A stretch of DNA of 64,000 nucleotides from Thermoplasmatota archaeon (GTDB lineage: Archaea > Thermoplasmatota > Penumbrarchaeia > Penumbrarchaeales > Penumbrarchaeaceae): NCBI GenBank assembly GCA_029762535.1, contig JARVGK010000008.1, forward strand, positions 1 through 64,000. Direction: 5' to 3'. Each line of letters starts with the position of its first letter. The stretch's first letter is position 1. The notes under the pieces are model-generated. The model was given only the letters and a program-made list of their open reading frames with translations. It was not told the DNA's origin and did no database searches. Position numbers and translations under genes: made by a program. Of the stretch, positions 51,901 through 61,800 are shown piece after piece.

Positions 51901-53776
51901 GCAGATGGTCGTCCGGCTCGTACATTAGCGCGGCGCCGTAACGCATCCCTGGCGTGGTCCCTGCGGGGTTCAGCTTGCTGAAGGCCGTGCTCGCCGGGTC
52001 GAAGCTGTAGAAATCGTCGTATATTATCCGGTCGGAGGAGGTCGTTGGATGGTAGTAGCCTCCGTAGAAGTATATCTTGCCGTCCTTGGTGTTGAGGACC
52101 ATATCGAAGCCCTGCCTGGGACCGGGACCTGCCGGAGCCCAGACCACAGACCATTCGAACGTATCGAGATCTATCTTCCACATGTCGTCGCGGTTGTAGT
52201 AATACGTGGTCTGGCCCTGTCGCGTGGTGTACCCGCCGCCGTATATGAACACCTCGTTCCTGTCGGGAACGTAGCAGATCCCGGCATTGCTTCTCGATCC
52301 AGGATTGCTCGATCCGCTGTTATAAATCGGACCTTTCCAATCCCTGGTCATCAGGTCGAAATAATAGATATAGCCAGATCCGTTGCCTCCCCATCCCGAT
52401 ACCAGGTTCGGACCGATATAATACAGCCTCTGCTGCACCTCGTTGTGTGCGAAGATGCCCCCGTTCACCGAACTCACAGATGTGTTGAGCGGGAACCGGG
52501 TCCACTCCTTTGTCGTCATGGTCATGTAGTTCATATCCCTGTATCTGTACGGATATGAGTACGGCTCGGAGGAGTACCACCTGCCCTGAAAAACGAAGAA
52601 GAGATCGGCGGCGGATGAATAATGGGTCGTGTAGAACATCCTGCCGCTGGGGCTGTCCCCCGCAGAGAAATGCTTCCATGACCATGACTGCATATCGGCG
52701 TTATATGTCCACAGCGTCCTGTTCATCGTGGTCTGCTGCATGGTCTGGCGGCCGCCCCATATGTTTACAGTGAGATCGGTCCCCGTTCTCCTGAAGAACA
52801 TCTTCGAGCCGTGGAGGACCATGGACTGCATGCTGATGTCCGTTGAGAGCTGGGTCCACTGATCGGACGGGATGTTGTACACCCAGAAATCGTTGAGATA
52901 GACATTATTATCAGTCCCTATCCTGTGTCTCCCTCCGTAGAGGTAGATGTTCTTGTTGACGGTATCTATGCACATGTCGTGATCGTAACGCTCGATGAGG
53001 CCTGAACCGGAGCCGTCGTTCAATGATACCGGGGCCTGCATGGGCTTGCTGATATCGATCTTGTAAAAACCGGTCAGGTTGTCGTAGTCGTTCTGGGCCT
53101 TGCCCATGTGTATATAGAGCATGCCCATATCCCCGTCCATGGGATCGATGACCATGGGCGCCCCGGCCCTCCTTGTGGTGAACACAGAGGATGAGAGCCT
53201 TGTCCAGGCCTCGGTGTCCATGTCGAATACCCAGAGATCGTTGACCATGGACCCGTCCATGTATCCGCCGTAGATGTATATCTTCCCGCGTATCTCGTCC
53301 ACGGCGTAGGATGAAAGGTATCTGCCGCCAGGGCTCGTCGCTTTTTCGACAGATACCCATCTCTGGGTGTTGATGTCGAAGTAGAACATGTCGTTGATCG
53401 TGTTGTGTGTTATCTGACCCCCGAAACCCGTGCTCTGATAGCCGCCGCCGTATGTGTATACCCTTCCCGAGCTCGCGTTATATCCCATAACCCCGGACTC
53501 CCCGGACTGATGATAGCTGAACCTCTCCCACAGCCCCCATGGCTCGCTCCTTACCGCATCGGGAGGCAGCGGGATCCCCATCTCGAGGACCTCCTCTTCT
53601 TTGATAAGGTTGTCCGACATCTCCTCGATCTGAACAATGACATCCACATCGTCGGCCCCTGCGACATCCTGGCTCCCTTCGCTAAGGAGCGGGATCGGCA
53701 GTGCCATGATAAAGGTCAAAAACAGCGCAGCTAACATCTTCCACGAGGGATTGGATGGCCTGAACACGTGCATCAC
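48977..53776 (-). CDS. Giant Kelch-repeat surface protein with C-terminal anchor
   Basis: 1599 residues. A signal peptide (1-37) leads into about 700 residues of Kelch repeats (YTYGGGYQSTG, IYIYGGYMDGSMVNDLW, IYLYGGRHRIGTDNN, LYLFGGWYLKEGG), enough for one or two beta propellers. Ig-like or FN3-like domains cover about 820-1440 (WEDDG-like ENGGTRNGTRVESG, VRIMGYDVAP). A membrane span lies near 1453-1478 and an acidic tail of about 120 residues follows. It is likely cell-surface bound and may bind glycans or other cells. It stands alone, converging on the KaiC-like gene. Confidence 0.85.
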   Translation of the reverse strand: MMHVFRPSNPSWKMLAALFLTFIMALPIPLLSEGSQDVAGADDVDVIVQIEEMSDNLIKEEEVLEMGIPLPPDAVRSEPWGLWERFSYHQSGESGVMGYNASSGRVYTYGGGYQSTGFGGQITHNTINDMFYFDINTQRWVSVEKATSPGGRYLSSYAVDEIRGKIYIYGGYMDGSMVNDLWVFDMDTEAWTRLSSSVFTTRRAGAPMVIDPMDGDMGMLYIHMGKAQNDYDNLTGFYKIDISKPMQAPVSLNDGSGSGLIERYDHDMCIDTVNKNIYLYGGRHRIGTDNNVYLNDFWVYNIPSDQWTQLSTDISMQSMVLHGSKMFFRRTGTDLTVNIWGGRQTMQQTTMNRTLWTYNADMQSWSWKHFSAGDSPSGRMFYTTHYSSAADLFFVFQGRWYSSEPYSYPYRYRDMNYMTMTTKEWTRFPLNTSVSSVNGGIFAHNEVQQRLYYIGPNLVSGWGGNGSGYIYYFDLMTRDWKGPIYNSGSSNPGSRSNAGICYVPDRNEVFIYGGGYTTRQGQTTYYYNRDDMWKIDLDTFEWSVVWAPAGPGPRQGFDMVLNTKDGKIYFYGGYYHPTTSSDRIIYDDFYSFDPASTAFSKLNPAGTTPGMRYGAALMYEPDDHLLYLFGGWYLKEGGANAQEENDLWTYDFSTQTWTEIDAQFKPSSRAYSKMSYDPLTREIIMTGGSQNNDMSKYRILEGKWYPEYYLVHPGDLDNHASIFIPETRDLWIYGSGRHGIWRFGIPYRLAIQRVSFDDPSEGANVAYSMLKPYHFTSMVKAVEDVSEISEVRYIFNHRDGAFSVVYNHTQGTWVEHDPGNRGFLVDRSVSVDGVFLNLDMWIKFNWTWTNRPNIIDRSVTVRIMGYDVAPDELIVRNFLTVRNQLELRGVLSVSSEVQGPIQNQSWIRAGEWVNFLGPVVAYVGADLYPPLDSYMLTLWDEDDEMFTSSHMPGEPLNITLVSPNTTKTEYRYRINISGVPPDTDTSDLSFRLSTDADPPGKPPTVILHADDLNDQRTRYDNDTEVFLSWQSAPETASGVLFYYWSFEDNGGTRNGTRVESGLDAVVELPGKGAHTIYVWAEDLVGNIGPAESARIMIDMDPTTFTVIRPDLDEIVPYTAIDFEINMTDLGGSTIISQSVMYRFSNNGLNDPVQWLGIASWKYVQDIWTSFHQDNYQFVLELKGLSDTYDNFIQFKCQDGAGTVFTSTVYNILVDTSLRYPIATLVWPPDGTDFADPDDVKLEWNVTFFDPEDVSYKIYMSNRKLDVLELKSSSLWTEVFKGTTYDPIGLDFGTYYWTVVPVAQNKFVGNCTNGVFSFSVSNEENYAFTVSSHVERIKLQQGTPTSILSFDIANIGQKPMNITPIIDLEGHDGPMGSLIRYEWLLIRNGIYRLDIQQELVINLDVEILPNATVGNYTLNFTFESNWGIIRNVSVPLEITQRPVQVAPPEEDPIGLYIIIGIIVIVLIMMVLGGLYYFLVKRKTEEKHRDIESELSELESEYGMASSNGARTAPQPKGLGRSVPSAGIAASGQPSETEPAEKAQQEAPTLVDETSEDAWMNLVASETIQEVSTSDTIDSDRTVSTDREKSLQDLLNEMSGD

Positions 53777-53859
53777 CCCGTTACCGGGTCCGCGAATGCT
53801 ATCCTATCAAACATCCAGAGGTACCGGCCGGTCATAAGGATGATTCACATCTTCTAATA

Positions 53860-55689
53860 TCAAGGTTTTGATACGCTGTTTTCATGCCCGGTGGCCGGGC
53901 GGACCTTCGTTGAGATAATATGGGCCAGCATTCTTTCGGCCAGATCGGATGGCAGAGAACACCTCCTGGCGACCTCCGCGGGGCCCGCCTCCAATAGAGC
54001 ATCCAGGGAATCGAACTCCCTGGATATGGCAAGGTACCTCTTCTTTCCGATCCCTTGGACCTCCATCAATATGCTCTCATCGATCCTTCGTGTGCTGCGC
54101 TGATAGGTCACCGCGAACCTATGCGCCTCGTCCCTGATGCGCTGGAGCAGTTTCAAGGCGGGGTCGTCCCGCCTCAGGACCAAGGGCAGAGCCGATCCAC
54201 TCCTGTATATCGTTTCCTCCTTTTTCGCCAGCGCTGCGACCGGGATCGTATCCGCCACGCCCACATCGCTCAATGCGTCCAAGGCGGAACCAAGCTGTCC
54301 CTTCCCTCCATCTATCAGGATAAGGTCCGGAAGGGGGTCGCCATGGTCCAGAAGCCTCCGATAACGCCTTGTGACGGCCTCTTTCATGGAGAGATGATCG
54401 TCGTTGACCTCCCTCGATATCCTGAAGCGCCTGTAGCCCGACTTCGCGGGGCGGCCAGATCTGAACTGCGCCATGGCGGCGACGGTGTTCGTCCCTCCGA
54501 GATGCGATATGTCGAAGCACTCTATCACTTGAGGCAACACCTCGAGGTCCAAGGCCTCCTTCAGCCTGACGAGGGAATTGGGGCCCTCCAAAGCCCTGAC
54601 CACGGACCTTGCCTTCTCCTCGGCATTGCTACGAGAGACCGCGAGCAGATGCCTCTGGTCATCTCCTCGGGGCCTCCTTATCCTGACCGGTCTTCCCCTC
54701 TTGGCCGATAGGAACTGCTCCATGTCCTCCCTCCATGACCCCTCGAGGTCCGTTCGGTCCAATACGATCCTTTCCGGAAGCGACCCCGCTATAGAATAAT
54801 ACGATGTCAGAAAATCCTCGGAGGGTCCGCCGATGGGCTCGGACCCCTCCAAGGTGAACTTCACTGCGTCCATCATCCTTCCCCCTCTAACGATCAGAAC
54901 GGAGGCGGCCGTTCTATCTTTGGAGAAGGATATTAGATCGACGTCCGAGGAACCCTGAAGGACGGCCTTCTGTCCCTCTAGCATCCTCTCAAGCCCTTTT
55001 ATGATATCCCTCATCAGTGCAGCCCTCTCGTAGGCTCCCTCCGAGGAGGCTCTCCACATCAGATCGTTCAATTCCCCGAGCAATGACTCGCCCCTGCCGG
55101 AGAGGAACTCACGGATGCCCCTCACGGCCATCGTATAAGCATCTTTATCGACAATGCCCGCGCAGGGTGCGAGACAACGGCCAATGTGGTGCTCCAGGCA
55201 GGGCCTGGATCGCCTGGACATGTCCCTCGAACAGGAGCGTACCGGAAATACCTTCCTCAGCCATCTCATGGACCTCCTCACGGCTAGCGGGTCCCCGTGA
55301 GGTCCGAAATGGTCCCCTGAACCCGGATGCAGTCCCCGAACATGCCTTACAGAGGGGTATTCTTCCCTGGTCACGAGAATATACGGGTAGGACTTGTCGT
55401 CCTTCAACCTGATGTTGTACCTGGGCTGATGCTTCTTGATCAACGTGTCCTCCAGTACCAGCGCCTCCAGCTCGTTCGAGGTCAGTATCCAGTCCACAGT
55501 AAGGGCGTGCTCCCTGAGCATCGCCTCCTTGGGATCGTCCCTGTTCTGAAGATGGGACCTGATCCTCGATCTTATATCGATCGCCTTGCCGACGTAGAGC
55601 ACCGATCCTGAAGCGTCCTTGAACAGATAGACGCCGCATGCTGAGGGCAGAGTAGATGTATCGATGTCCATCCTTTCATCCATAGACAT
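53860..55689 (-). CDS. uvrC: Excinuclease ABC subunit C
   Basis: 609 residues. GIY-YIG nuclease at about 12-90 (CGVYLFKDASGSVLYVGKAI), Cys segment RPCLEHHIGRCLAPCAG, UVR domain near 200-235, RNase-H-like second nuclease (ECFDISHLGGTNTVAAM), and terminal helix-hairpin-helix (VQGIGKKRYLAI). It cuts on both sides of lesions in the UvrB complex. It lies 53 bp downstream of uvrA. Confidence 0.95.
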   Translation of the reverse strand: MSMDERMDIDTSTLPSACGVYLFKDASGSVLYVGKAIDIRSRIRSHLQNRDDPKEAMLREHALTVDWILTSNELEALVLEDTLIKKHQPRYNIRLKDDKSYPYILVTREEYPSVRHVRGLHPGSGDHFGPHGDPLAVRRSMRWLRKVFPVRSCSRDMSRRSRPCLEHHIGRCLAPCAGIVDKDAYTMAVRGIREFLSGRGESLLGELNDLMWRASSEGAYERAALMRDIIKGLERMLEGQKAVLQGSSDVDLISFSKDRTAASVLIVRGGRMMDAVKFTLEGSEPIGGPSEDFLTSYYSIAGSLPERIVLDRTDLEGSWREDMEQFLSAKRGRPVRIRRPRGDDQRHLLAVSRSNAEEKARSVVRALEGPNSLVRLKEALDLEVLPQVIECFDISHLGGTNTVAAMAQFRSGRPAKSGYRRFRISREVNDDHLSMKEAVTRRYRRLLDHGDPLPDLILIDGGKGQLGSALDALSDVGVADTIPVAALAKKEETIYRSGSALPLVLRRDDPALKLLQRIRDEAHRFAVTYQRSTRRIDESILMEVQGIGKKRYLAISREFDSLDALLEAGPAEVARRCSLPSDLAERMLAHIISTKVRPATGHENSVSKP

Positions 55690-55742
55690 ACCAATTATTT
55701 ATCGGATTTGATGGCTTGTATAGAGGAGCCGGGTCCGGGGTT

Positions 55743-58646
55743 TCAGCGTGATCCAGGGGCTGGATGTTTCCTAGGCCTGCCTGGCCCCTTCTTCGCTTTG
55801 ATGGGTTCGGGCGAGAGACCCGACACCTTTGCCAGGTATCTTCCAGTATGGCTTTGCGGATGATAGGCAACTTCCTCCGGGGTGCCCTCGCAGACGATCC
55901 CCCCACCTTCGTCCCCTCCCTCCGGACCCATGTCGATGACCCAGTCGCCGGTCTTTATCACATCCAGATTATGTTCTATGACAACGACCGAATTCCCTTT
56001 GCATCTGAGCCTCAAGAGAACGTCTATGAGCTTTCTCACATCGTCGAAATGCAGCCCGGTGGTGGGCTCGTCGAGGAGGTATATGGTCTTGCCGGTCGCC
56101 CGCTTGGACAGCTCGGTGGACAGTTTCACCCTCTGGGCCTCGCCTCCGGAGAGGGTCGTGGCGCTCTGACCGAGCTTTATATATCCCAATCCTACGTCCA
56201 TCAGGGTCTGGAGCTTGCTCCTTATCGAATTCACGTTGGTGAAGAACTCCAGTCCCTCCTCGACGGACATGTTCAGGACATCCGAGATCGTCCTTCCCTT
56301 GTATCTTATGTCGAGCGTCTCCCGGGTGTACCTCTTCCCCTTGCAGACCTCGCAGGGTATGTAGACGTCGGGGAGGAAGTGCATCTCGAGCTTGATTATG
56401 CCCCCGCCCTCGCAGTTCTCGCACCTTCCCCCCTTCACATTGAAGGAGAACTGTCCCGGTTTGTAACCCCTCGCCCTGGCCAAAGGTGTTCTGGCGAACA
56501 GGTCCCGTATGGGGGTGAAGGCCCCCGTGTATGTCGCAGGGTTGGATCTGGGGGTCCTGCCTATGGGGGACTGGTCTATGACTATGACCTTGTCGAGGTG
56601 TTCCAGTCCGTCTATGCCCTCATGCCTGCCGGGCGATTCCCTGGAGCCGTGCAGGCTGCGCATCAGGGCTTTGTGCAGAATATCAAAGACCAGCGTGGAC
56701 TTTCCCGAACCCGAGACCCCCGTTACACATGTGAGCACGCCGAGGGGGATCCTCACGTCGATCCCTTTGAGATTGTGCTCTGATGCTCCCTTAATAAGAA
56801 TATGCTCGCCATTCCCCTTCGGGCGCTTTGCGGGGACGGGGATGCTCCTGCGGCCGCAGAGGTAGTCCCCTGTAAGCGAGCGCTCCGACGCGCACATGTC
56901 CTCGACCGTTCCCTGAGCGACCACCTCTCCCCCGTGTATTCCGGCTCCCGGACCCAGATCGACCACATGGTCGGCGCTCCTTATCACCTGTTCGTCATGC
57001 TCGACGACTATGATCGTGTTCCCGAGGTCCCGTAGGCGGAAGAGGGTGTCTATTAGCCTCGAATTGTCCCTCTGATGCAGGCCGATGGAGGGCTCGTCAA
57101 GGACGTAGAGGACGCCCATGAGCGCGGACCCGATCTGGGTTGCGAGCTGTATCCTTTGGGCCTCACCGCCCGAGAGGGTCCCCATGGTGCGGTCGAGGGA
57201 TATGTAGTCAAGGCCCACGTCCCTCAGGAAGGCCATTCGGGACCGGACCTCCTTCAATACGTCCTTGGCTATCGAGATATCCTTCTCCGAAAGGGATGCT
57301 TCGAGCTGCTCCAGATAGGGTAGCGCATCCCTTATGGACATCTCCAGCAGCTCGTTGATGTTGAGTTCCCCTACCGTCACCGCCAGGGATGCGGGGTTCA
57401 ATCTCGCCCCGCCGCAGGCGGGGCATGGCTGGGCGCTCATGAACTGCCTGTAGAATTCCCTTGCACCCTCCGACTGGGTCTGCCTGTACCTTCTCTGTAT
57501 TGTGGGGATCACACCCTCGTATCTGCGGTCCATGCTCCACTCGTACTTCGGGGAGGTTATGTGGAGCTTGTAGCTCCTCTCGGTCCCGTAGAGTATGGCC
57601 TCCCTCACCCCCTCGGGAAGGGACTGCCAGGGTGTCGCGACCGAGAATCCCATTTGTTTTCCCAGCCCCTCGAGTATCCTTAGGTTGTAGGAACCGTCCG
57701 GATCGCTCCTGAACAACCCGATGGCTCCCTGCGATATGCTCTTCTTCGGGTCCGTGATGATAAGAGTGGGGTCCACCTCGAGCTTGAAGCCCAATCCAGA
57801 GCATTCCTTGCACGCCCCGAACGGGGAGTTGAAGGAGAACATCCTCGGCTCCAGGGCCGGGATCGAGATCTTGTGTATTGGACACGCCATCCTCTCCGAG
57901 TAGAACGAGTCCGCCCCCTTCCTCCTCCCGGATAGCTCCCTGACGATGAGCGATCCGTCCGAGAGCTGCATGGCCTGATGAACATCGTCCGCCAGCTGAT
58001 CGCGGTGCTCCTCGTCGCATACCAGCTCGTCCACGATGACCTGCACGTCGTGCTTGACGTTCCTGTCAAGTTCCGGAAATGATGAGACGTCGCATTCCTC
58101 ATCGTCGATGATGAGCCTCCTGTAACCGCCCCTTTTCAGCTCGGCGGCCCTGTCCTTGTGGGTTCCTTTCTTTCCGGAAACGATAGGGGACAGGACCGCG
58201 ATCCTCCTATTGCCTCCCTCGAACACGGAATCCAATATCTGATCGATGGACTGCTTCTCGATCTCCCGGCCGCAGACGGGGCAGTGGGGGATCCCTACTC
58301 TGGCATAGAGCAGCCTCAGATGATCGTGTATCTCGGTCGCCGTGGCCACCGTGGACCGGGGATTCCTCGTGGGAGAATGCTGCTCTATCGATATCGCGGG
58401 GGACAGCCCCTCTATCGAATCCACGTCCGGCTTGTCCATAACTCCGAGGAACTGCCTTGCATACGATGAAAGCGATTCTATGAACCTTCTCTGGCCCTCG
58501 GCGTATATGGTATCGAATGCGAGGGAGGATTTTCCCGATCCCGACAGCCCCGTGATGACCACAAGGCGGTCCCTGGGGATCGTGACGTCGATGTTGCGGA
58601 GGTTGTGCTGCCTGGCACCCTTAATTATCAGATCCGAGCTTGCCAT
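55743..58646 (-). CDS. uvrA: Excinuclease ABC subunit A
   Basis: 967 residues. Two ABC ATPase halves: first Walker A TGLSGSGKSSLAF near 32-44, second TGVSGSGKSTLVF near 645-657; two signature/Walker B sets (TLSGGEAQRIQL, LDEPSIGLH; TLSGGEAQRVKL, LDEPTTGLH). Zinc modules CPVCGREIE (paired with the CKECSG segment) and CENCEGG...CEVCKGKRY are present. It finds DNA damage and loads UvrB. TATA-like TTTATAAATATATT at 58673-58686 precedes it. Confidence 0.95.
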   Translation of the reverse strand: MASSDLIIKGARQHNLRNIDVTIPRDRLVVITGLSGSGKSSLAFDTIYAEGQRRFIESLSSYARQFLGVMDKPDVDSIEGLSPAISIEQHSPTRNPRSTVATATEIHDHLRLLYARVGIPHCPVCGREIEKQSIDQILDSVFEGGNRRIAVLSPIVSGKKGTHKDRAAELKRGGYRRLIIDDEECDVSSFPELDRNVKHDVQVIVDELVCDEEHRDQLADDVHQAMQLSDGSLIVRELSGRRKGADSFYSERMACPIHKISIPALEPRMFSFNSPFGACKECSGLGFKLEVDPTLIITDPKKSISQGAIGLFRSDPDGSYNLRILEGLGKQMGFSVATPWQSLPEGVREAILYGTERSYKLHITSPKYEWSMDRRYEGVIPTIQRRYRQTQSEGAREFYRQFMSAQPCPACGGARLNPASLAVTVGELNINELLEMSIRDALPYLEQLEASLSEKDISIAKDVLKEVRSRMAFLRDVGLDYISLDRTMGTLSGGEAQRIQLATQIGSALMGVLYVLDEPSIGLHQRDNSRLIDTLFRLRDLGNTIIVVEHDEQVIRSADHVVDLGPGAGIHGGEVVAQGTVEDMCASERSLTGDYLCGRRSIPVPAKRPKGNGEHILIKGASEHNLKGIDVRIPLGVLTCVTGVSGSGKSTLVFDILHKALMRSLHGSRESPGRHEGIDGLEHLDKVIVIDQSPIGRTPRSNPATYTGAFTPIRDLFARTPLARARGYKPGQFSFNVKGGRCENCEGGGIIKLEMHFLPDVYIPCEVCKGKRYTRETLDIRYKGRTISDVLNMSVEEGLEFFTNVNSIRSKLQTLMDVGLGYIKLGQSATTLSGGEAQRVKLSTELSKRATGKTIYLLDEPTTGLHFDDVRKLIDVLLRLRCKGNSVVVIEHNLDVIKTGDWVIDMGPEGGDEGGGIVCEGTPEEVAYHPQSHTGRYLAKVSGLSPEPIKAKKGPGRPRKHPAPGSR

Positions 58647-58821
58647 GAACGAATCCTCGCATGAGGAGGCCGTTTATAAATATATTGGGCGGGGCCGGAC
58701 ATATGTGAAAGTGAGAGGGTTCCCGTTTCGGACCACCTTGATCTTCCACGGGTTCGATACAACGATGGACCGAAATTTCTTTATATGCCCCTTGGTGGTT
58801 AACCGAACTTGAGGGATCGAA

Positions 58822-61800
58822 ATGAGGGGGAGCTCGATCGCTTTCATCACGCTGTTCATGCTAATGCTCTCCGCCGCGGTCCAGATCGGCATGGCAGAAG
58901 ACGATGCGCATGCTGGACCGACATCTACCCCATCTTGTGATCTCGATCATGTGAAGGCTGCCCCAACGAGGGATGTCCATGAGGCGATAATCGGATCGAG
59001 ACTTATAGGAGGGTCCGGGAAGGAGTTCATCTCCTCTTGCTGCGATGACGGTGGCGATCTGATCGTCGCCGGGTGGACGACCTCCGACGATCTCGATGCG
59101 GAGGGAGCTCCCCTCCACGGAAGCTACGCGGGGGATAAGGACATCTTCATCGCAAGGATGGGAATGAACCTCAGCATCTCATCCCTGGCCCTCATCGGCG
59201 GAAGCATGGCCGAGGAGCCTACGGGCATCGGCGTTCTCCCTGACGGCAGCGTTTACGTCGCGGGATGGACGGCATCCTCCGACCTGCCTGCCGGGGAACG
59301 ATCCCTCTTCAACGCTTCGGCCGGAGGCGAGGACGGTCTCCTGATGGTCCTGAGCTCCGACCTGTCCCGGATCGTCTTCTCCACATATTTCGGGGGATCG
59401 CAGAACGACAGGATCAACGCCGCAGATGCCGGTCCCGATGGAACGATATACATCACCGGCATCACGTTCTCGGGGGATCTGCCCACGACGGAGGGATCCT
59501 ACAGGAACGCATCCGAAGCTACCGTTCCATACGGACCTGACGCTTTCGTGGCCAGGATCGACACGGATGGTCGCGACATCGTCTATTCCACCTTCCTCGG
59601 GGGGATAAGAGCCGACTCGGGGACGGCCATCGCCATCGATGGGTCAGGAGCCGCATACGTTTCAGGTGAGACATCCTCCAAGGATTTTCCGATAACCCCT
59701 GGGGTTTATTCCAATGAAAACATCTATTACAATTACCCGGACATTTTCATCGCCCATCTATCGAGCAACGGTGGGACGCTGATATCCTCGACGGTAATCG
59801 GGGGCCTATACACGGACCAGGCCTTGAGCGTTCGGATCGGGAGCGACGGCCTCTTCGTGACCGGAAGGTCGATGTCATACGACTTTCCCTTAACGAATGA
59901 TGCTTTCGACAGCAGCAACCCCGTGGGCAACAGAAGGTCCTACGACGGATTGCTCTTGAAGATGCCCCTCGATCTGACGGAGCTCGATTTCTCATCATAC
60001 CTGGGATCTACGGAAAATGACTGGATATCTGGCCTTGACCTTGACGAAGTGGGCAACATCTACATCACGGGTCTTGTCTCGAACGCGAGGCAATTCGTCA
60101 CTTCCCATGCATCCAGCCCTTTATACAACGGCGGCGATGATGCCTTCCTCGCGATCACCGACCTGTCGAACAACCTACAGTACTTCACTTTCATCGGTGG
60201 AGGCGGCAGCGATCAGGGGACCCGGGTGCTGCATACCAGTCCCGGGAGATGTACGATCGTTGGACAGACATGCTCAGTGAATTTTCCCATAAGGCACGAT
60301 ACGGGTCAAGATCTCCGCGGTATCTCGGACGCATTCATCATGGTCCATGCCACTCCGACGCCCCCTTCAGCCCCAAAGATCGTAACATCCAGGGCAGGGG
60401 ACTCCCGTATTGAGATCGAGTGGGCGGCTCCAAAGGACGACGGCCTCTGCTCCATATCGGGCTACAACCTTCAGCGCATCTGCGTCGATGGGAATATCAC
60501 GATATCGCTTCCCATCCAATTCTCCTACATCGATACGGAGGTGAAGAACGGTATCGAACACGAGTACAGGGTCTCGGCGGTGAACCGCCTGGGCGAGGGC
60601 GAGCGTTCCGAACCGGTCATCGTTCGCCCGGGGACGATCCCATCTGAGCCCACGAACTTCAGCATTATGACCGGCAAAGGTTTCGCTTCGTTGGAGTGGG
60701 ATCCGCCGAGCCACGACGGCTGGGTCGGGATCGAGGGATACATCATCCAGAAGAAGGACAGCGGCAGCGATCCGATCGAGGTCCTGACCTCGAATGGGAG
60801 TTATGAGGATAGCGATGTGAAGGCTGGATCCTATTACAGCTACAACGTCAGGGCCTACAACGCGATGGGGATCGGGCCAAAATCCCCCACGATAGCGGTG
60901 AGGATACCGACGCTTCCTGACAGGGTCAGGGACCTCAAGGCGATCCCCCAGCCCGGCGCGGTCCTTCTGAGCTGGGTCCCGCCTACCGATGACGGCGGAG
61001 CCCCGATAGAAGAATACGTCATCCACCGAAGGACGGCAGGCTCGGGGAATGAGACCTCGATCCGATGGCCTGGACTCGAGTTCCTGGACGAGGGCCTAAC
61101 CCCCGGGGTGGAGATGGAGTACAGGGTTGCCGCGTCGAACCTGTTCGGAGAGGGCGAGCCTACATATTGGACCAGGGTCGAGCCTTACGGCCCTCCCGGA
61201 CCACCTACCCTCCTCAAGGCCGATGCGGGCGACGGTGTCATCGTCATCGAATGGGATCCTCCGTCCTGCGACGGGGGAAGATCGCTTTCGGGGTTCCGGA
61301 TATACAAAAGTGTGGATGGATCGGATTTCGAACTCGCCGCTGACCTCTCTTTATGTTCGATATTCTTCGATCGGGACGTCGTTAACGGTGTCCTGTACTC
61401 TTACAGGATCACCGCAAGGAGCAGGGCGGGTGAAAGCGAGCCCTCATCGGTCATGAACGCCAGGCCGGTCGGCCCGCCCTCCACTCCTTTGGGACTCACC
61501 GCCTCTAAGTTCGACGGATACGTCGAGCTGCGGTGGTCGGCGCCGATGCGCGATGGAGGATCCGAGCTTCTGGGATACCGTCTATTGCGATCGGCCCACG
61601 GAAACCCGTTGCGGCATTACAGGGATCTGCCCCCCTCCACCCGCTTCTCCGACAGCGATGTGATGAACGGGATAGAGTACTCGTACGCCTTGACCGCCTT
61701 CAACGAGGTCTACGAAGGGGATATGTCCGGGAAGGTCAGGGCCATGCCGATAGGTCTGCCCGAGGCACCCTTCGATGTCCGCATAGACGAGCTGGACCAG